This document shows positions 24,113-32,359 of a stretch of 64,000 bases of DNA, piece after piece. Origin of the DNA: Chloroflexota bacterium (GTDB lineage Bacteria; Chloroflexota; Dehalococcoidia; SHYB01). How positions within the stretch are numbered: position 1 is the first letter of the stretch; every line of letters starts with the position of its first letter. Position numbers and translations under genes: made by a program. The notes beneath the pieces are model-generated. The model did no database searches, was not told the origin of the DNA, and saw only the letters and a program-made list of their open reading frames with translations. The stretch covers positions 1-64,000 of the forward strand of contig VGPF01000005.1 in NCBI GenBank assembly GCA_016875535.1, read 5' to 3'.

Positions 24113-27100
24113 ATGTCGAACCTTTTAGGGCTGCTGGATACGATCGGAGAGCTGCCCGGCTACCACGCCATGGAACAGGCGCTGGCGCGGCAGGGCGAGC
24201 CTGCTTCGGCCACAGTGATGGATGCGGCGAAGCCCTTCCTGCTGGCAGCGTTGTGGCGCAGGGGCCGCCGCCCCATGCTGGTGGTGACGGCACGGCCGGA
24301 GGCGGCGCGCGCGCTACAGGAGCAGGTGCTGAGCTATCTAGGTGAGATGGCTCCGGTCATCCTGCTCCCAGAGCCGGATGCGCTGCACTATGAGCGCCTG
24401 GCTTCAGAGCGGGTGACGATCCACCAGCGCCTGAGGGCCTTCAGCGCCCTGGCCGGGCTCACCATTGACGGCCCGCCGATGGTAATCGCTTCGGTATATG
24501 CGGCGGCAGTGCGCACGATCTCGCCAGGACTGCTCTGGGAGGCAACGCACCGCATCTCGCGCGGCTCCAAGGGAGACCCGGCGACGCTGATGCGCTCCTG
24601 GGCAGAGGCCGGGTACGTGACGGAGAGCGTGGCGGAGACGCCAGGCTCCATGAGCAAGCGCGGCGGCATCTTAGACATCTACCCGCCGACGAGCCCGCAT
24701 CCTGTGCGGCTCGATTTCTTCGGGAACATCGTGGAGAGCATCCGCTACTTCGATCCGCTGACCCAGCGCTCCGAGGGCGAAGTGGAGGAGCTTGTCATCG
24801 GTCCGGCAACGGAGGTGCTTGCACCCCAGGGATGGAGAATGCCTTCGCTGAACGTCTCCGGGCTTAGCACGGCGGCGGCGGGTCGCCTGGCCGAGAGCCT
24901 TCGAAGGCTGGCAGAGCGCGAGCCGTTCGATGAATCGGAGATGTACCGAGGCCTGGTCAACGAGGCGATGGGCCTCGACTATCTCGGCGCTGAGGCCATC
25001 ATTGTGGCGGACAATATCGCCAGGATGCACGAGGCGCTGGACGACATCGAATCCCAGGCGGCGGAGCTTCGCGAACGACTTATCAAGGACGGCGAACTGC
25101 CGCCGGATTTCCCACGCCCGTTTCCTACCTCCGCCGAGTTCACCCAGGCAGTGGAGAAGAGACGGCGGCGCTTGACGCTGGAACCCTTCGCCTCCACGGA
25201 AGCCTCGCTCCCGTTCACCACTGCGCCCGCTTACGCGGGGCGCAGCCGCGCCATGATGCAGGAGCTTGGCGTCATGGCGCGGAAGGGCGAGCGCATCGTG
25301 CTTGCGAGCCAGCAATCGCCGCGCCTGGCCGAGCTGTTGCAAGAGGCGGGCGTGCCGACAGCCACGGGACTCGATAGCGCCCCGGCGAAGGGTATCGTCT
25401 CCCTGGTACACACGAGCCTGGCGGAAGGCTGGTCGCTCGCCGAGGAGGGCATCACGCTCTTAACCGACGCGGAGATCTTCGGCATCGCGAAACAGCGGCG
25501 GTACATCCGACGCCGCCCGGTGCAGCGACAATCCATCATAACCGACCTAGCCGTGGGCGATCACGTGGTGCACATTGACTACGGCATCGGCAAGTTCATC
25601 GGCACGACGGTGCGGAAGGTGGACGACCGCGAGCGGGAATACCTCACGATCGAATATGCGGACGGCGACCGCTTGCTGACGCCGACGGACCAGCTGGACC
25701 GGCTCTCTCCCTACATCGGCGCGAGCGATAAGCCGCCGACGCTGACGCGGCTGGGCACGCAGGAGTGGACGCGCGCCAAGGAGCGGGTCAAAGAGTCGGC
25801 GGCAAAGGTGGCGAAGGAGCTGCTTGCCCTCTACGTAGCGCGGGAGATCGTGCAGGGGCATGCCTTCCCGCCGGACACGCCGTGGCAGAAGGAGATGGAG
25901 GCGGCCTTCCCCTACGTGGAGACGCCTGACCAGATGAAGGCCATCGTTGATGTGAAAAGCGATATGGAGAGGCCGAAGCCCATGGACCGCATCATCACGG
26001 GCGATGTGGGCTTTGGGAAGACAGAAGTGGCGATACGCGCCGCGTTCAAGACCGTCATGGACGGGATGCAGGCGGCGGTGCTGGTGCCGACGACGGTGCT
26101 GGCGCTCCAACACCTGGAGACCTTCCGCCAGCGCATGGCGGCCTTTCCCACGCGGATCGAGATGCTCTCGCGCTTCGTGAGCGACAAGCGGCAGACGGAG
26201 ATCACGGATGACTTGGCGGAGGGCAAGATAGACATCGTCATCGGGACGCACCGCCTGCTGCAGAGGGATGTCTCGTTCAAGAACCTCGGCCTGGTGATCA
26301 TTGACGAGGAGCAGCGCTTCGGCGTGGCCCACAAGGAGCGGCTGAAGGAGCTGCGGCGCGAGGTGGACGTTCTCTCCATGAGCGCGACGCCCATCCCGCG
26401 CACGCTCTACATGGCGCTGGCGGGGGTGCGCGACATGAGCGTGATGGAGACGCCGCCCGAAGAGCGCCAGCCCATCAAGACCTATGTGGCACAGTTCGAC
26501 GAGCGGATGATCCGGGACGCGATTCTGCACGAGCTGGAGCGCGGCGGGCAGGTCTTCTTCGTCCACAACCGGGTCTACAACATCAGCGCCGTGGCCGAGC
26601 GCATCCAGCGGCTTGTCCCGGAGGCCCGCGTCATCGTGGGTCACGGCCAGATGCCCGAAGAGCTGCTGGAGCGGGTGATGCTGGACTTCCTGCAGGGCAA
26701 GGCCGACGTGCTGGTCTGCACCACCATCATCGAGTCGGGGCTGGATATGCCGAACGTGAACACGCTGATCGTGAACGACGCCGACCGGATGGGCCTTTCG
26801 CAACTGCACCAGCTGCGCGGGCGCGTGGGACGCTCGGCGAACCGGGCCTTCGCCTATTTCCTCTACAAGCCGGACCGCCAGCTGACGGAGACGGCGGAGA
26901 AGCGGCTGCGCACCATCATGACGGCGACGGAACTCGGCGCGGGCTTCAAGATTGCGCTGAAGGACCTGGAGATCCGCGGCGCAGGGAACCTCCTGGGCGT
27001 GGAACAGCACGGCTATATCAGCTCAGTGGGCTTTGAGCTGTACGTGCGGCTCCTGGGCGAAGCGGTGGAGGAGCTGAAGGCGCTGCGGGAAGACGACACG

Positions 27101-27577
27101 ACAAAGCGGGAGCCGAAGCCGCCCGCGCCGATGATTGACCTGCCGGTGGCGGCGCACATCCCGGAGAGCTACATCGGCGATATGGGGACGCGGCTGACCA
27201 TCTACACGCGCATGGCGCACCTGAAGGAGGCGACCGAGGTGGACGAAATCGCGGAGGAGCTGAAGGACCGCTTCGGCCCGTGGCCGGAATCGGTGGAGAA
27301 TCTGCTCTTCATGCTGAAGGTGAAGCTGCTGGCGCAGAAGGCGGGCGTGCTGAACATCTCGACGGAGACGGGAGAGCTTGTCCTGACAGGCGACGAGAAG
27401 ACATGGGCGAACCTGCTGGGCGTCCAGCGCCCCTACGGCGATGGGGTGCGGATCGGGCATACGCGGGTGCGGCTGGACATCAACAAGCTGGGCAGGCGCT
27501 GGCGCACGGTGCTGACGGCGATGCTGACGCAGGCGAAGGGGAGGGAGAAACAAAAATCGGCGGGAAACAGGCGGTGA
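24113..27577 (+). CDS. mfd: Transcription-repair coupling factor
   Basis: Mfd displaces RNA polymerase stalled at DNA lesions and recruits UvrA. The 1154-residue protein has the expected full length. N-terminal UvrB-homology modules (about 1-300) include ILLPEPDALHYERLASERVTIHQRL and GGILDIYPPTSPHPVRLDFFGN. The RNA polymerase interaction domain begins near LAVGDHVVHIDYGIGKFIGT (about 480). The helicase core has Walker A GDVGFGKTEVAIRAAFKTV (about 629-647), the DEEQ box IIDEEQRFGVAHKE (about 727-740), SATPIPRTLYMALAGVRDMS, and VLVCTTIIESGLDMPNVNTLIV with QLRGRVGRS. The C-terminal TRCF domain follows (DLEIRGAGNLLGVEQHGYISSVGFELY). ATG at 24113 with GAGGG upstream fits the conserved N-terminus; the longer in-frame extension is not conserved. 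Confidence 0.97.
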   Translation: MSNLLGLLDTIGELPGYHAMEQALARQGEPASATVMDAAKPFLLAALWRRGRRPMLVVTARPEAARALQEQVLSYLGEMAPVILLPEPDALHYERLASERVTIHQRLRAFSALAGLTIDGPPMVIASVYAAAVRTISPGLLWEATHRISRGSKGDPATLMRSWAEAGYVTESVAETPGSMSKRGGILDIYPPTSPHPVRLDFFGNIVESIRYFDPLTQRSEGEVEELVIGPATEVLAPQGWRMPSLNVSGLSTAAAGRLAESLRRLAEREPFDESEMYRGLVNEAMGLDYLGAEAIIVADNIARMHEALDDIESQAAELRERLIKDGELPPDFPRPFPTSAEFTQAVEKRRRRLTLEPFASTEASLPFTTAPAYAGRSRAMMQELGVMARKGERIVLASQQSPRLAELLQEAGVPTATGLDSAPAKGIVSLVHTSLAEGWSLAEEGITLLTDAEIFGIAKQRRYIRRRPVQRQSIITDLAVGDHVVHIDYGIGKFIGTTVRKVDDREREYLTIEYADGDRLLTPTDQLDRLSPYIGASDKPPTLTRLGTQEWTRAKERVKESAAKVAKELLALYVAREIVQGHAFPPDTPWQKEMEAAFPYVETPDQMKAIVDVKSDMERPKPMDRIITGDVGFGKTEVAIRAAFKTVMDGMQAAVLVPTTVLALQHLETFRQRMAAFPTRIEMLSRFVSDKRQTEITDDLAEGKIDIVIGTHRLLQRDVSFKNLGLVIIDEEQRFGVAHKERLKELRREVDVLSMSATPIPRTLYMALAGVRDMSVMETPPEERQPIKTYVAQFDERMIRDAILHELERGGQVFFVHNRVYNISAVAERIQRLVPEARVIVGHGQMPEELLERVMLDFLQGKADVLVCTTIIESGLDMPNVNTLIVNDADRMGLSQLHQLRGRVGRSANRAFAYFLYKPDRQLTETAEKRLRTIMTATELGAGFKIALKDLEIRGAGNLLGVEQHGYISSVGFELYVRLLGEAVEELKALREDDTTKREPKPPAPMIDLPVAAHIPESYIGDMGTRLTIYTRMAHLKEATEVDEIAEELKDRFGPWPESVENLLFMLKVKLLAQKAGVLNISTETGELVLTGDEKTWANLLGVQRPYGDGVRIGHTRVRLDINKLGRRWRTVLTAMLTQAKGREKQKSAGNRR

Positions 27578-27590
27578 GAAGCAGTCACCC

Positions 27591-27620
27591 TTGACAGAAT
27601 TGTATCCTTCAGGATACAGT
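27591..27620 (+). promoter_or_regulatory. Toxin-antitoxin promoter giving a leaderless toxin mRNA
   Basis: A perfect TTGACA (27591-27596), an 18-base spacer and TACAGT (27615-27620) place the transcript start at or within a base or two of the toxin ATG at 27627. No ribosome site precedes the ATG. Confidence 0.7.
27601..27618 (+). promoter_or_regulatory. Palindromic operator of the toxin-antitoxin operon
   Basis: TGTATCCT-TC-AGGATACA is a perfect 8-bp inverted repeat covering the spacer and entering the -10 box of the promoter. HigA/RelB-type antitoxins repress their own operon through such sites, so this is the likely binding site of the helix-turn-helix antitoxin encoded at 27935. Confidence 0.65.
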
Positions 27621-27626
27621 AAGCGC

Positions 27627-27917
27627 ATGGCCGATATTCGCCAAACGGAGACCTACATCCGTTGGTTCTCACGACTCCGAGACGAGCAGGCACGGGCGAG
27701 GACCCTAGTGCGTATCCGGCGCCTTTCTCTCGGAAATCCAGGTGACGTCCGCCCAGTGGGAGAGGGCATCACTGAGATGCGGATTGATTATGGTCCCGGA
27801 TACCGCATCTACTTCGTATACCGCGGGAACGAGGGCGCTATCTTACTTGCGGGCGGCGATAAGCGGACACAGGAAATGGATATCCGGGTTGCGCGTAATC
27901 TGGCAAGGAATCTCTAG
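27627..27917 (+). CDS. RelE/HigB-superfamily toxin (addiction module killer protein)
   Basis: A 96-residue basic protein of the RelE/ParE fold. It starts MADIRQTETYIRWFSRLRDEQARARTLVRIRRLSLGNPGDVRPV and continues VGEGITEMRIDYGPGYRIYFVYRGNEGAILLAGGDKRTQEMDIRVA. This is the organisation of the short HigB-like killer proteins (TIGR02683 type), which are mRNA interferases acting at the ribosome. The ATG at 27627 is placed by the conserved N-terminus and the promoter; the frame could be extended upstream to 27591 but would then cover the promoter. Toxin precedes antitoxin, the reverse order typical of higBA. The antitoxin gene starts 17 bases after the stop. Confidence 0.88.
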   Translation: MADIRQTETYIRWFSRLRDEQARARTLVRIRRLSLGNPGDVRPVGEGITEMRIDYGPGYRIYFVYRGNEGAILLAGGDKRTQEMDIRVARNLARNL

Positions 27918-27934
27918 TTAGAGGCATAGCACCA

Positions 27935-28249
27935 ATGGCTAAGACACGAACCAAGCGCTGGGACCCTGCTACGTATCTCAAAAGTGATACCGCCGTGGCC
28001 GCCTATCTGCAAGCGGCCATCGAGGAAAGCGATCCCGCCCTGGTGACTGCGGCACTGGGCGATATCGCGCGCGCCAAAGGAATGACCGCCGTCGCCCGCC
28101 GAGCGGGACTTGGCCGCGAGAGCCTCTACAAGGCCCTCTCCCCAGGAGGGAATCCGGAATTCGCAACGGTCCTTAAGGTGGTAGAGGCGCTCGGCCTGAA
28201 GCTTCACGCAACGCCAAGGAAGCAGAAGCGGCAGCTAACCCCCGCTTAG
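27935..28249 (+). CDS. HigA-type antitoxin with helix-turn-helix (addiction module antidote)
   Basis: A 104-residue protein with the pattern of TIGR02684-type antidotes: KRWDPATYLKSDTAVAAYLQAAIEE (about 7-31), PALVTAALGDIARAKGMTAVARRAGLGRESLYKALSPGGNPEFATVLKVVEALGLKL (about 34-90), where AVARRAGLGRESLYKALS is the DNA-binding helix-turn-helix. It neutralises the adjacent toxin and should bind the palindrome at 27601. A basic C-terminal tail follows. The last 15 bases overlap the 3' end of the convergent MoaD-like gene. Confidence 0.9.
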   Translation: MAKTRTKRWDPATYLKSDTAVAAYLQAAIEESDPALVTAALGDIARAKGMTAVARRAGLGRESLYKALSPGGNPEFATVLKVVEALGLKLHATPRKQKRQLTPA

Positions 28250-28495
28250 GGCGCCGACGATCTGCACTTCGTCTTTCGGCTGAAGGGACAGGTTTAACGC
28301 GAAGGTCTGCTCGCCGTTCACGAAGATGCAAATGTGCTCGCGGATGCGGTCTTGCTCGTTGACGATGCGGAAGCGCAGGCCTGGGTAGCGCCTGTCCAGG
28401 TCGCGCAGGACGTCATCGAGCGTGGCGCCCGCCGCTTCGACGGACTTCACCTTGCCGGTGTAGGAGTGCAGCTGCGAAGGGATCAGGACTTTCAT
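28235..28495 (-). CDS. MoaD/ThiS-like beta-grasp (ubiquitin-fold) protein
   Basis: An 86-residue single-domain protein: MKVLIPSQLHSYTGKVKSVEAAG (strand), LDDVLRDLDRRYPGLRFRIVNEQDRI (helix), ICIFVNGEQTFALNLSLQPKDEVQIVGALSGG. The C-terminal Gly-Gly is the hallmark of sulfur carriers (MoaD, ThiS, CysO) and ubiquitin-like modifiers that are adenylated at that end. No E1-like adenylyltransferase, MoaE or ThiG is in the window. It follows the BNR-repeat gene by 43 bases on the same strand and is presumably co-transcribed with it. Its 3' end overlaps the antitoxin gene. Pathway is unassigned. Confidence 0.85.
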   Translation of the reverse strand: MKVLIPSQLHSYTGKVKSVEAAGATLDDVLRDLDRRYPGLRFRIVNEQDRIREHICIFVNGEQTFALNLSLQPKDEVQIVGALSGG

Positions 28496-28538
28496 GGAGT
28501 CCCCGGGATGACCCTAGTTCATCCCCTACCGGGAGGGC

Positions 28539-29777
28539 CTACACTTCGGCGGTCTCTATCGCATAGACCTGGGGCAGGTTGCGGGCGATGCACTTCCACG
28601 CCTTGCCTTCGTTCACGCCGGCCCAGACTTCGCCTGTGGTGGTGCCGAAGTAGACGCCGACGCTGCTCTTTACGTCCGTCGCCATGGCCTGGCGGAAGAC
28701 GGTCCACCAGGCTTTCTCCCTCGGCAGGCCGCTATCCTGCCGCTTCCAGGTCTTGCCTGCATTGCTCGTCATGTAGACGGCGGGCTTGCCATCGGGGCTG
28801 GTGCGCGGCCAGACGGAGGTGCCGTCCATCGGAAAGCCCCACGCCGTATCCGGGTCGCGCGGATGGACGGCGATGGGAAAGCCGATATCGCCGACGGCCT
28901 TGGGCATCTTGAGGCCGATGCGCTCCCAGCGGTCAGCGGGGCGATCAAGCTTATAGATGCCTGTGTGTGCCTGCATGTAGAGGCGGTCGGGCTTGGCCGG
29001 GTGCAGGACGACGCAGTGCGGGTCGTGGCTCGGGGCATCGTCGGCCTTGTCGTCCGGCAGGAAGGCGTGCTTCATGCCCTTGATGAGGGGCGACCATGTC
29101 TTGCCCTGGTCCTTCGTCTCGTGGACGCCGCCGCTGGACATGCCGATGTACATATGCCGCTTATCGCGCGGGTCAATGATGATGGAGTGCATCATCGGGC
29201 CATTTGGCGTCCCGTCCTGCGCGCCGCCGTTCCACCGACCCCAGCTCGGGTTGTCGTTGAAGCTGGGAAGGCCTTCCCAGGTGACGCCGCCGTCCTGAGA
29301 GCGGAAGATGCCCTGCGGCGATGTGCCTGCGTACCAGACGTCCGGCTCGCTGGAATGGCCGGGGGTAAGCCAAAAGGTGTGCTTCACAACATGCCCGGCA
29401 AAGCGGCACCACCACTGGTGGTCTATGCTGCCATCCTTCGGCTGGGCCAGGCAGGCCCCACACGGCTCCGTTGCGCGTTCGCCGCTCGCAACCTTCTTGA
29501 AGGCAGGCGGCTTGGCCGCCTCCTTCCACGTCTTGCCGCCATCCACGGAGCGGAAGACCGTGGGGCCCAGGTGGCCTGTGACGGCTGACATCAAAAGCGT
29601 CTTGCGATCACGGGGGTCCTGCACCATGTGATGGACGGTGGAGCCGAGCATGATAGGCCCGGTGAGTTTCCACGAGCGGCGAGCGTTATCGCCGCGGAGG
29701 ATGAAGCCTCCCTTTTTGGTGCCGATGAGGAGGGAAGGGGAACCGCCGGAGGAGCTGCAAGGAGCTTTCTTTGCCAT
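28539..29777 (-). CDS. BNR/sialidase-like beta-propeller protein
   Basis: A 412-residue protein built of BNR/Asp-box repeats, seen as SVDGGKTWKEA, SQDGGVTWEGLP, TKDQGKTWSPL and SNAGKTWKR, which mark turns of a six- or seven-bladed propeller. The start SLLIGTKKGGFILRGD and blocks such as MYIGMSSGGVHETKD and DRLYMQAHTGIYKLDR match the YVTN/VPS10-like exo-alpha-sialidase-annotated group. The catalytic Arg triad and Tyr/Glu of true sialidases cannot be assigned, so hydrolase activity is doubtful. No signal peptide is evident from ATG 29777, so it is likely cytosolic. The start is uncertain, as the ribosome site is weak. A MoaD-like gene is directly downstream. Confidence 0.8.
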   Translation of the reverse strand: MAKKAPCSSSGGSPSLLIGTKKGGFILRGDNARRSWKLTGPIMLGSTVHHMVQDPRDRKTLLMSAVTGHLGPTVFRSVDGGKTWKEAAKPPAFKKVASGERATEPCGACLAQPKDGSIDHQWWCRFAGHVVKHTFWLTPGHSSEPDVWYAGTSPQGIFRSQDGGVTWEGLPSFNDNPSWGRWNGGAQDGTPNGPMMHSIIIDPRDKRHMYIGMSSGGVHETKDQGKTWSPLIKGMKHAFLPDDKADDAPSHDPHCVVLHPAKPDRLYMQAHTGIYKLDRPADRWERIGLKMPKAVGDIGFPIAVHPRDPDTAWGFPMDGTSVWPRTSPDGKPAVYMTSNAGKTWKRQDSGLPREKAWWTVFRQAMATDVKSSVGVYFGTTTGEVWAGVNEGKAWKCIARNLPQVYAIETAEV

Positions 29778-29865
29778 GTGCGACTCGTTTCTAGGCAGAG
29801 GCGTTGCTGCCAATGCTGGGGAGCATTGTACGCCGCAAGGCAAGTGAACGGAGGGCTACGGGCGG

Positions 29866-30567
29866 CTACTGCTCCGTGAGGCGCGGCAGCTCCGTGAGGG
29901 AGACGATGCGGTCAACATCCGTATGCTCGAGGAGCAAATGGTCACGATCCAGGAGGACGGGGCGGATGCCGACACCTCGGGCGCCCGCGACGTCACCGGC
30001 ATACTGGTCGCCGACGTGCATCGCCTCATGGGGTTTCACACCGGCCTTGGCGAGGGCGGCAAGGAAGATTGGCGGGTGGGGCTTCTCCGCGCCAGCTGTC
30101 ATGGAGCTGACGACGAAGTCCATGTACTGGGCGATGTCGAGGTCTTCGCAAAGCTGCTGGAGGTCGCGGTAGATGTTAGAGATAACGCCCAACTTGAGGC
30201 CGCGCGCGTCTAGAATCTCCAGGGTGGGAAGCACGTCGTCGTAGAGCGCCAGCTCGGAAGGAGCTTCGCGAACCTTGCGCCAGACCTTTTCCGCAACCTC
30301 CGCCGTGACCTCGATGCCCGCGCCTTTCAGGATGAGCCGCTCATATTCGGCGAAGAAGGCGTCGCGCTCCTCCTCGGATCGTTTCTGGACGTGGCGTATG
30401 GCGTTCTGCTCGGTCATAAACTTATCGGCGGCGTTGTAGCCCTTCACGATGCCATCCGGCGAAGGACGCAGGCCGAACTGGGCCGCCGCGGCGATCTGGA
30501 TCTGCTCCCGCTGGGGGTAAAAGCGGCACAGGGTGTTATAGAGGTCGAAGAAGACGGCTTTAATCAT
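29866..30567 (-). CDS. HAD-family hydrolase
   Basis: The 233-residue protein has HAD motif I in MIKAVFFDLYNTLCRF (DxxxT; nucleophile Asp), motif II in LKLGVISNIYRDL (S/N), motif III Lys in AGAEKPHPPIF and motif IV in AMHVGDQYAGDVAGARG (GDxxxxD). The long cap between about 20 and 90 places it in the subfamily I (C1 cap) group, often phosphoglycolate-like or haloacid-type phosphatases. The ATG at 30567 has no good ribosome site; an alternative ATG at 30603 is in frame. The gene is divergent from comF with about 70 bases between. Substrate unknown. Confidence 0.85.
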   Translation of the reverse strand: MIKAVFFDLYNTLCRFYPQREQIQIAAAAQFGLRPSPDGIVKGYNAADKFMTEQNAIRHVQKRSEEERDAFFAEYERLILKGAGIEVTAEVAEKVWRKVREAPSELALYDDVLPTLEILDARGLKLGVISNIYRDLQQLCEDLDIAQYMDFVVSSMTAGAEKPHPPIFLAALAKAGVKPHEAMHVGDQYAGDVAGARGVGIRPVLLDRDHLLLEHTDVDRIVSLTELPRLTEQ

Positions 30568-30636
30568 GGGGTGCGGCGCTCGTGCTACGATGTCGCCGTT
30601 CATTCTAGCATAGGATTCCTGAGGTAGGAGGCGGCT

Positions 30637-31341
30637 GTGCCCTTCGCCCAAGCCATCACCCGGAGAGCGCGCGGCCTTCGGGAGCAGATGCTGGACTTTG
30701 TATTCACCCCCAGGTGCGTCCAGTGCGAGCGCGAGGGGTCGTACCTCTGCGCGCGCTGTCTCTCGCAGGCGCGCAGGCTTTCGGGCGCATATCAGCCCTC
30801 AGGCACGGTGACCACGGAGAGCGGCGCCTGCATCAGCGAGCGCATCGCCATCGAAGGGGTCTACGCCCCCTTCGCAATGGAGGGCGCGGTGCGCGAGGCG
30901 ATCCACCAGCTGAAGTACAAGGGCCTGCGAGCCATCGCGCGGACGCTTGCAGAGCATATGGCGGAACATATGAAAAGTGAAGGTCTCACTGCTGACGCCA
31001 TCATCCCTTTGCCATTGCATAAGCGCCGCTTCCGCGAGCGGGGCTATAACCAGGCGGAATTGCTTGCGGCTCACGTCTCACGCGCGAGCGGCATCCCATT
31101 GCGCACAGACCTTACAGCGCGCACGGCCTTCCTCGGCCCGCAGGCGCGCTCAGGCAGCCTGGCCGAGCGCTGGAGTCACGTTCACGGGGCCTTCACCGCG
31201 CGGCCGACGGCCTCCGGGCTGCGCATCCTCCTGGTGGACGATGTCTGCACCACCGGCGCGACGCTTAACGCCTGCGCCGCCGCCCTCAAGGAGGCCTGGG
31301 CGGCTTCTATCATCGGCCTCACGTGCGCGCGTGAAATCTAG
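30637..31341 (+). CDS. ComF-family phosphoribosyltransferase-like protein
   Basis: The 234-residue protein has the ComF layout: an N-terminal zinc-binding double-CxxC (CVQCEREGSYLCARC, about 26-40), then a type I phosphoribosyltransferase domain with VREAIHQLKYKGLRAIARTLAEHM, IIPLPLHKRRFRERGYNQAELLAAHVS (about 125-151), and the PRPP loop RILLVDDVCTTGATLNACAAAL (about 199-220). ComF/GntX proteins are needed for DNA uptake in naturally competent bacteria, but the molecular role is unclear. Start is GTG 30637 with GAGG and AGGAGG motifs upstream. hpf follows 65 bases later. Confidence 0.9.
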   Translation: MPFAQAITRRARGLREQMLDFVFTPRCVQCEREGSYLCARCLSQARRLSGAYQPSGTVTTESGACISERIAIEGVYAPFAMEGAVREAIHQLKYKGLRAIARTLAEHMAEHMKSEGLTADAIIPLPLHKRRFRERGYNQAELLAAHVSRASGIPLRTDLTARTAFLGPQARSGSLAERWSHVHGAFTARPTASGLRILLVDDVCTTGATLNACAAALKEAWAASIIGLTCAREI

Positions 31342-31406
31342 GTTGCACGTCCTACAATAGAGACAGAGGCCGCCCCCTTATTACCTCACCTCTTCAGGAG
31401 GGTCTC

Positions 31407-31949
31407 ATGGACATCCAGCTCGGCGCGAAGGGTTTCGAGCTTCGGGAGAACCTGGAAACGTACACCACGGAGAAGATCGAGCATCTCCAGAAATACCTGC
31501 CGGGCATCAGAACGGCCCGCGTAGAGCTGGTCAAAGAGAAGACCAGGGCCTCCGCCGACCAGAATATGGTGCAGGTGACGCTGAACGTCCAAGGGGCCAC
31601 GCTCCGCGTGGAGGAGCGGGCCGCCACCTTCCAAGCGGCTGTGGATGCCGCGACGCTTGCCCTTCGCAAGCAGCTAGAGCGGTTCAAGGGCAAGGTCTAC
31701 CGGGCTGAGCAGCGCGGGCGGCGCAAGATGAAGGAGGCGGGCCTGGTGATGGAGCGGGAGGAGAGGTCGCCCATCATGCGGAGGAAGAGCTTCTCCATGA
31801 AGCCGGTGACGCCGGAAGAGGCCATCGAAGAGATGGAGGGGCTGGATCACGCCTTCTACTTCTTCATGAACTTGGAGACGGGCACGTATAGCGTCGTCTA
31901 TCGGCGTAAGGCTGGGGGATACGGGCTCATCGAACCGGCGAACCCGTGA
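31407..31949 (+). CDS. hpf: Ribosome hibernation promoting factor, long form
   Basis: The 180-residue protein has an N-terminal S30AE domain (MDIQLGAKGFELRENLETYTTEKIEHLQKYL ... NVQGATLRVEERAATFQAAVDAATLALRKQLERFK), a charged linker, and the C-terminal dimerisation domain (KSFSMKPVTPEEAIEEMEGLDHAFYFFMNLETGTYSVVYRRKAGGYGLIEP). This long form pairs two inactive 70S ribosomes into 100S particles in stationary phase. The ATG at 31407 has AGGAGGGTC before it. The last 4 bases overlap the DUF2784 gene (GTGA). Confidence 0.94.
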   Translation: MDIQLGAKGFELRENLETYTTEKIEHLQKYLPGIRTARVELVKEKTRASADQNMVQVTLNVQGATLRVEERAATFQAAVDAATLALRKQLERFKGKVYRAEQRGRRKMKEAGLVMEREERSPIMRRKSFSMKPVTPEEAIEEMEGLDHAFYFFMNLETGTYSVVYRRKAGGYGLIEPANP

Positions 31950-32308
31950 AGGCCGTCTATAGGACCGGGGCAGATCTCGTTCTTTTTAGCCACTTTCTTT
32001 TTGCTCTGACTGCCGTTTTGGGCGGCTTCGGCGCCATCGCGGCCATCTGGTGGATGTGGATCCAGGTGCCGACGGTCATCTGGTCGTCCGCCATCAACCT
32101 CGTCGGATGGACCTGTCCGCTAACGCCTCTTGAAAAGCGGCTCCGCGTTGCGGGCGGAGGCGCCTCATACCAGGGAGGCTTCATCCACCACTACCTCGGC
32201 CCCCTGGTCTATCCTCGGGGCATGCCCCGCACGCTTTCCCTGGTGGCGGGGGTCTCCGTCCTCGTCGGAAACGCCATCGTCTACGGCATCGTCTTCCTGA
32301 TTCGCTAA
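31946..32308 (+). CDS. DUF2784 family small membrane protein
   Basis: A 120-residue protein starting at GTG in a GTGA overlap with hpf. It has about three hydrophobic helices: LVLFSHFLFALTAVLGGFGAIAAIWWMW, a reentrant VIWSSAINLVGWTCPLTPLEKRLRVAGG, and a C-terminal LSLVAGVSVLVGNAIVYGIVFLI. The CPLTPLEKRLR followed by YQGGFIHHYLGPLVYP is the DUF2784 signature. Function of this family is unknown. Translational coupling to hpf is clear from the overlap. Confidence 0.85.
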   Translation: MKAVYRTGADLVLFSHFLFALTAVLGGFGAIAAIWWMWIQVPTVIWSSAINLVGWTCPLTPLEKRLRVAGGGASYQGGFIHHYLGPLVYPRGMPRTLSLVAGVSVLVGNAIVYGIVFLIR

Positions 32309-32324
32309 GGGAATCCGGCTCCTC

Positions 32325-32353
32325 TTGCCCCCTCTTGACCTGCCTGGTATAGT
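32325..32353 (+). promoter_or_regulatory. Promoter of the attenuated peptidase transcript
   Basis: TTGCCC (32325-32330), a 17-base spacer and TATAGT (32348-32353) give a vegetative-type promoter starting an RNA at about 32360, roughly 180 bases before the peptidase ATG. Confidence 0.6.
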
Positions 32354-32359
32354 GATTCC

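Noticed and set aside
25547-27010. A 487-codon frame antisense to mfd
   Set aside because: Arg/His/Leu-rich shadow frame over the conserved Mfd helicase core.
28539-29777. A true sialidase
   Set aside because: Asp-box repeats alone define the propeller; the Arg triad and nucleophilic Tyr could not be placed and no secretion signal is seen.
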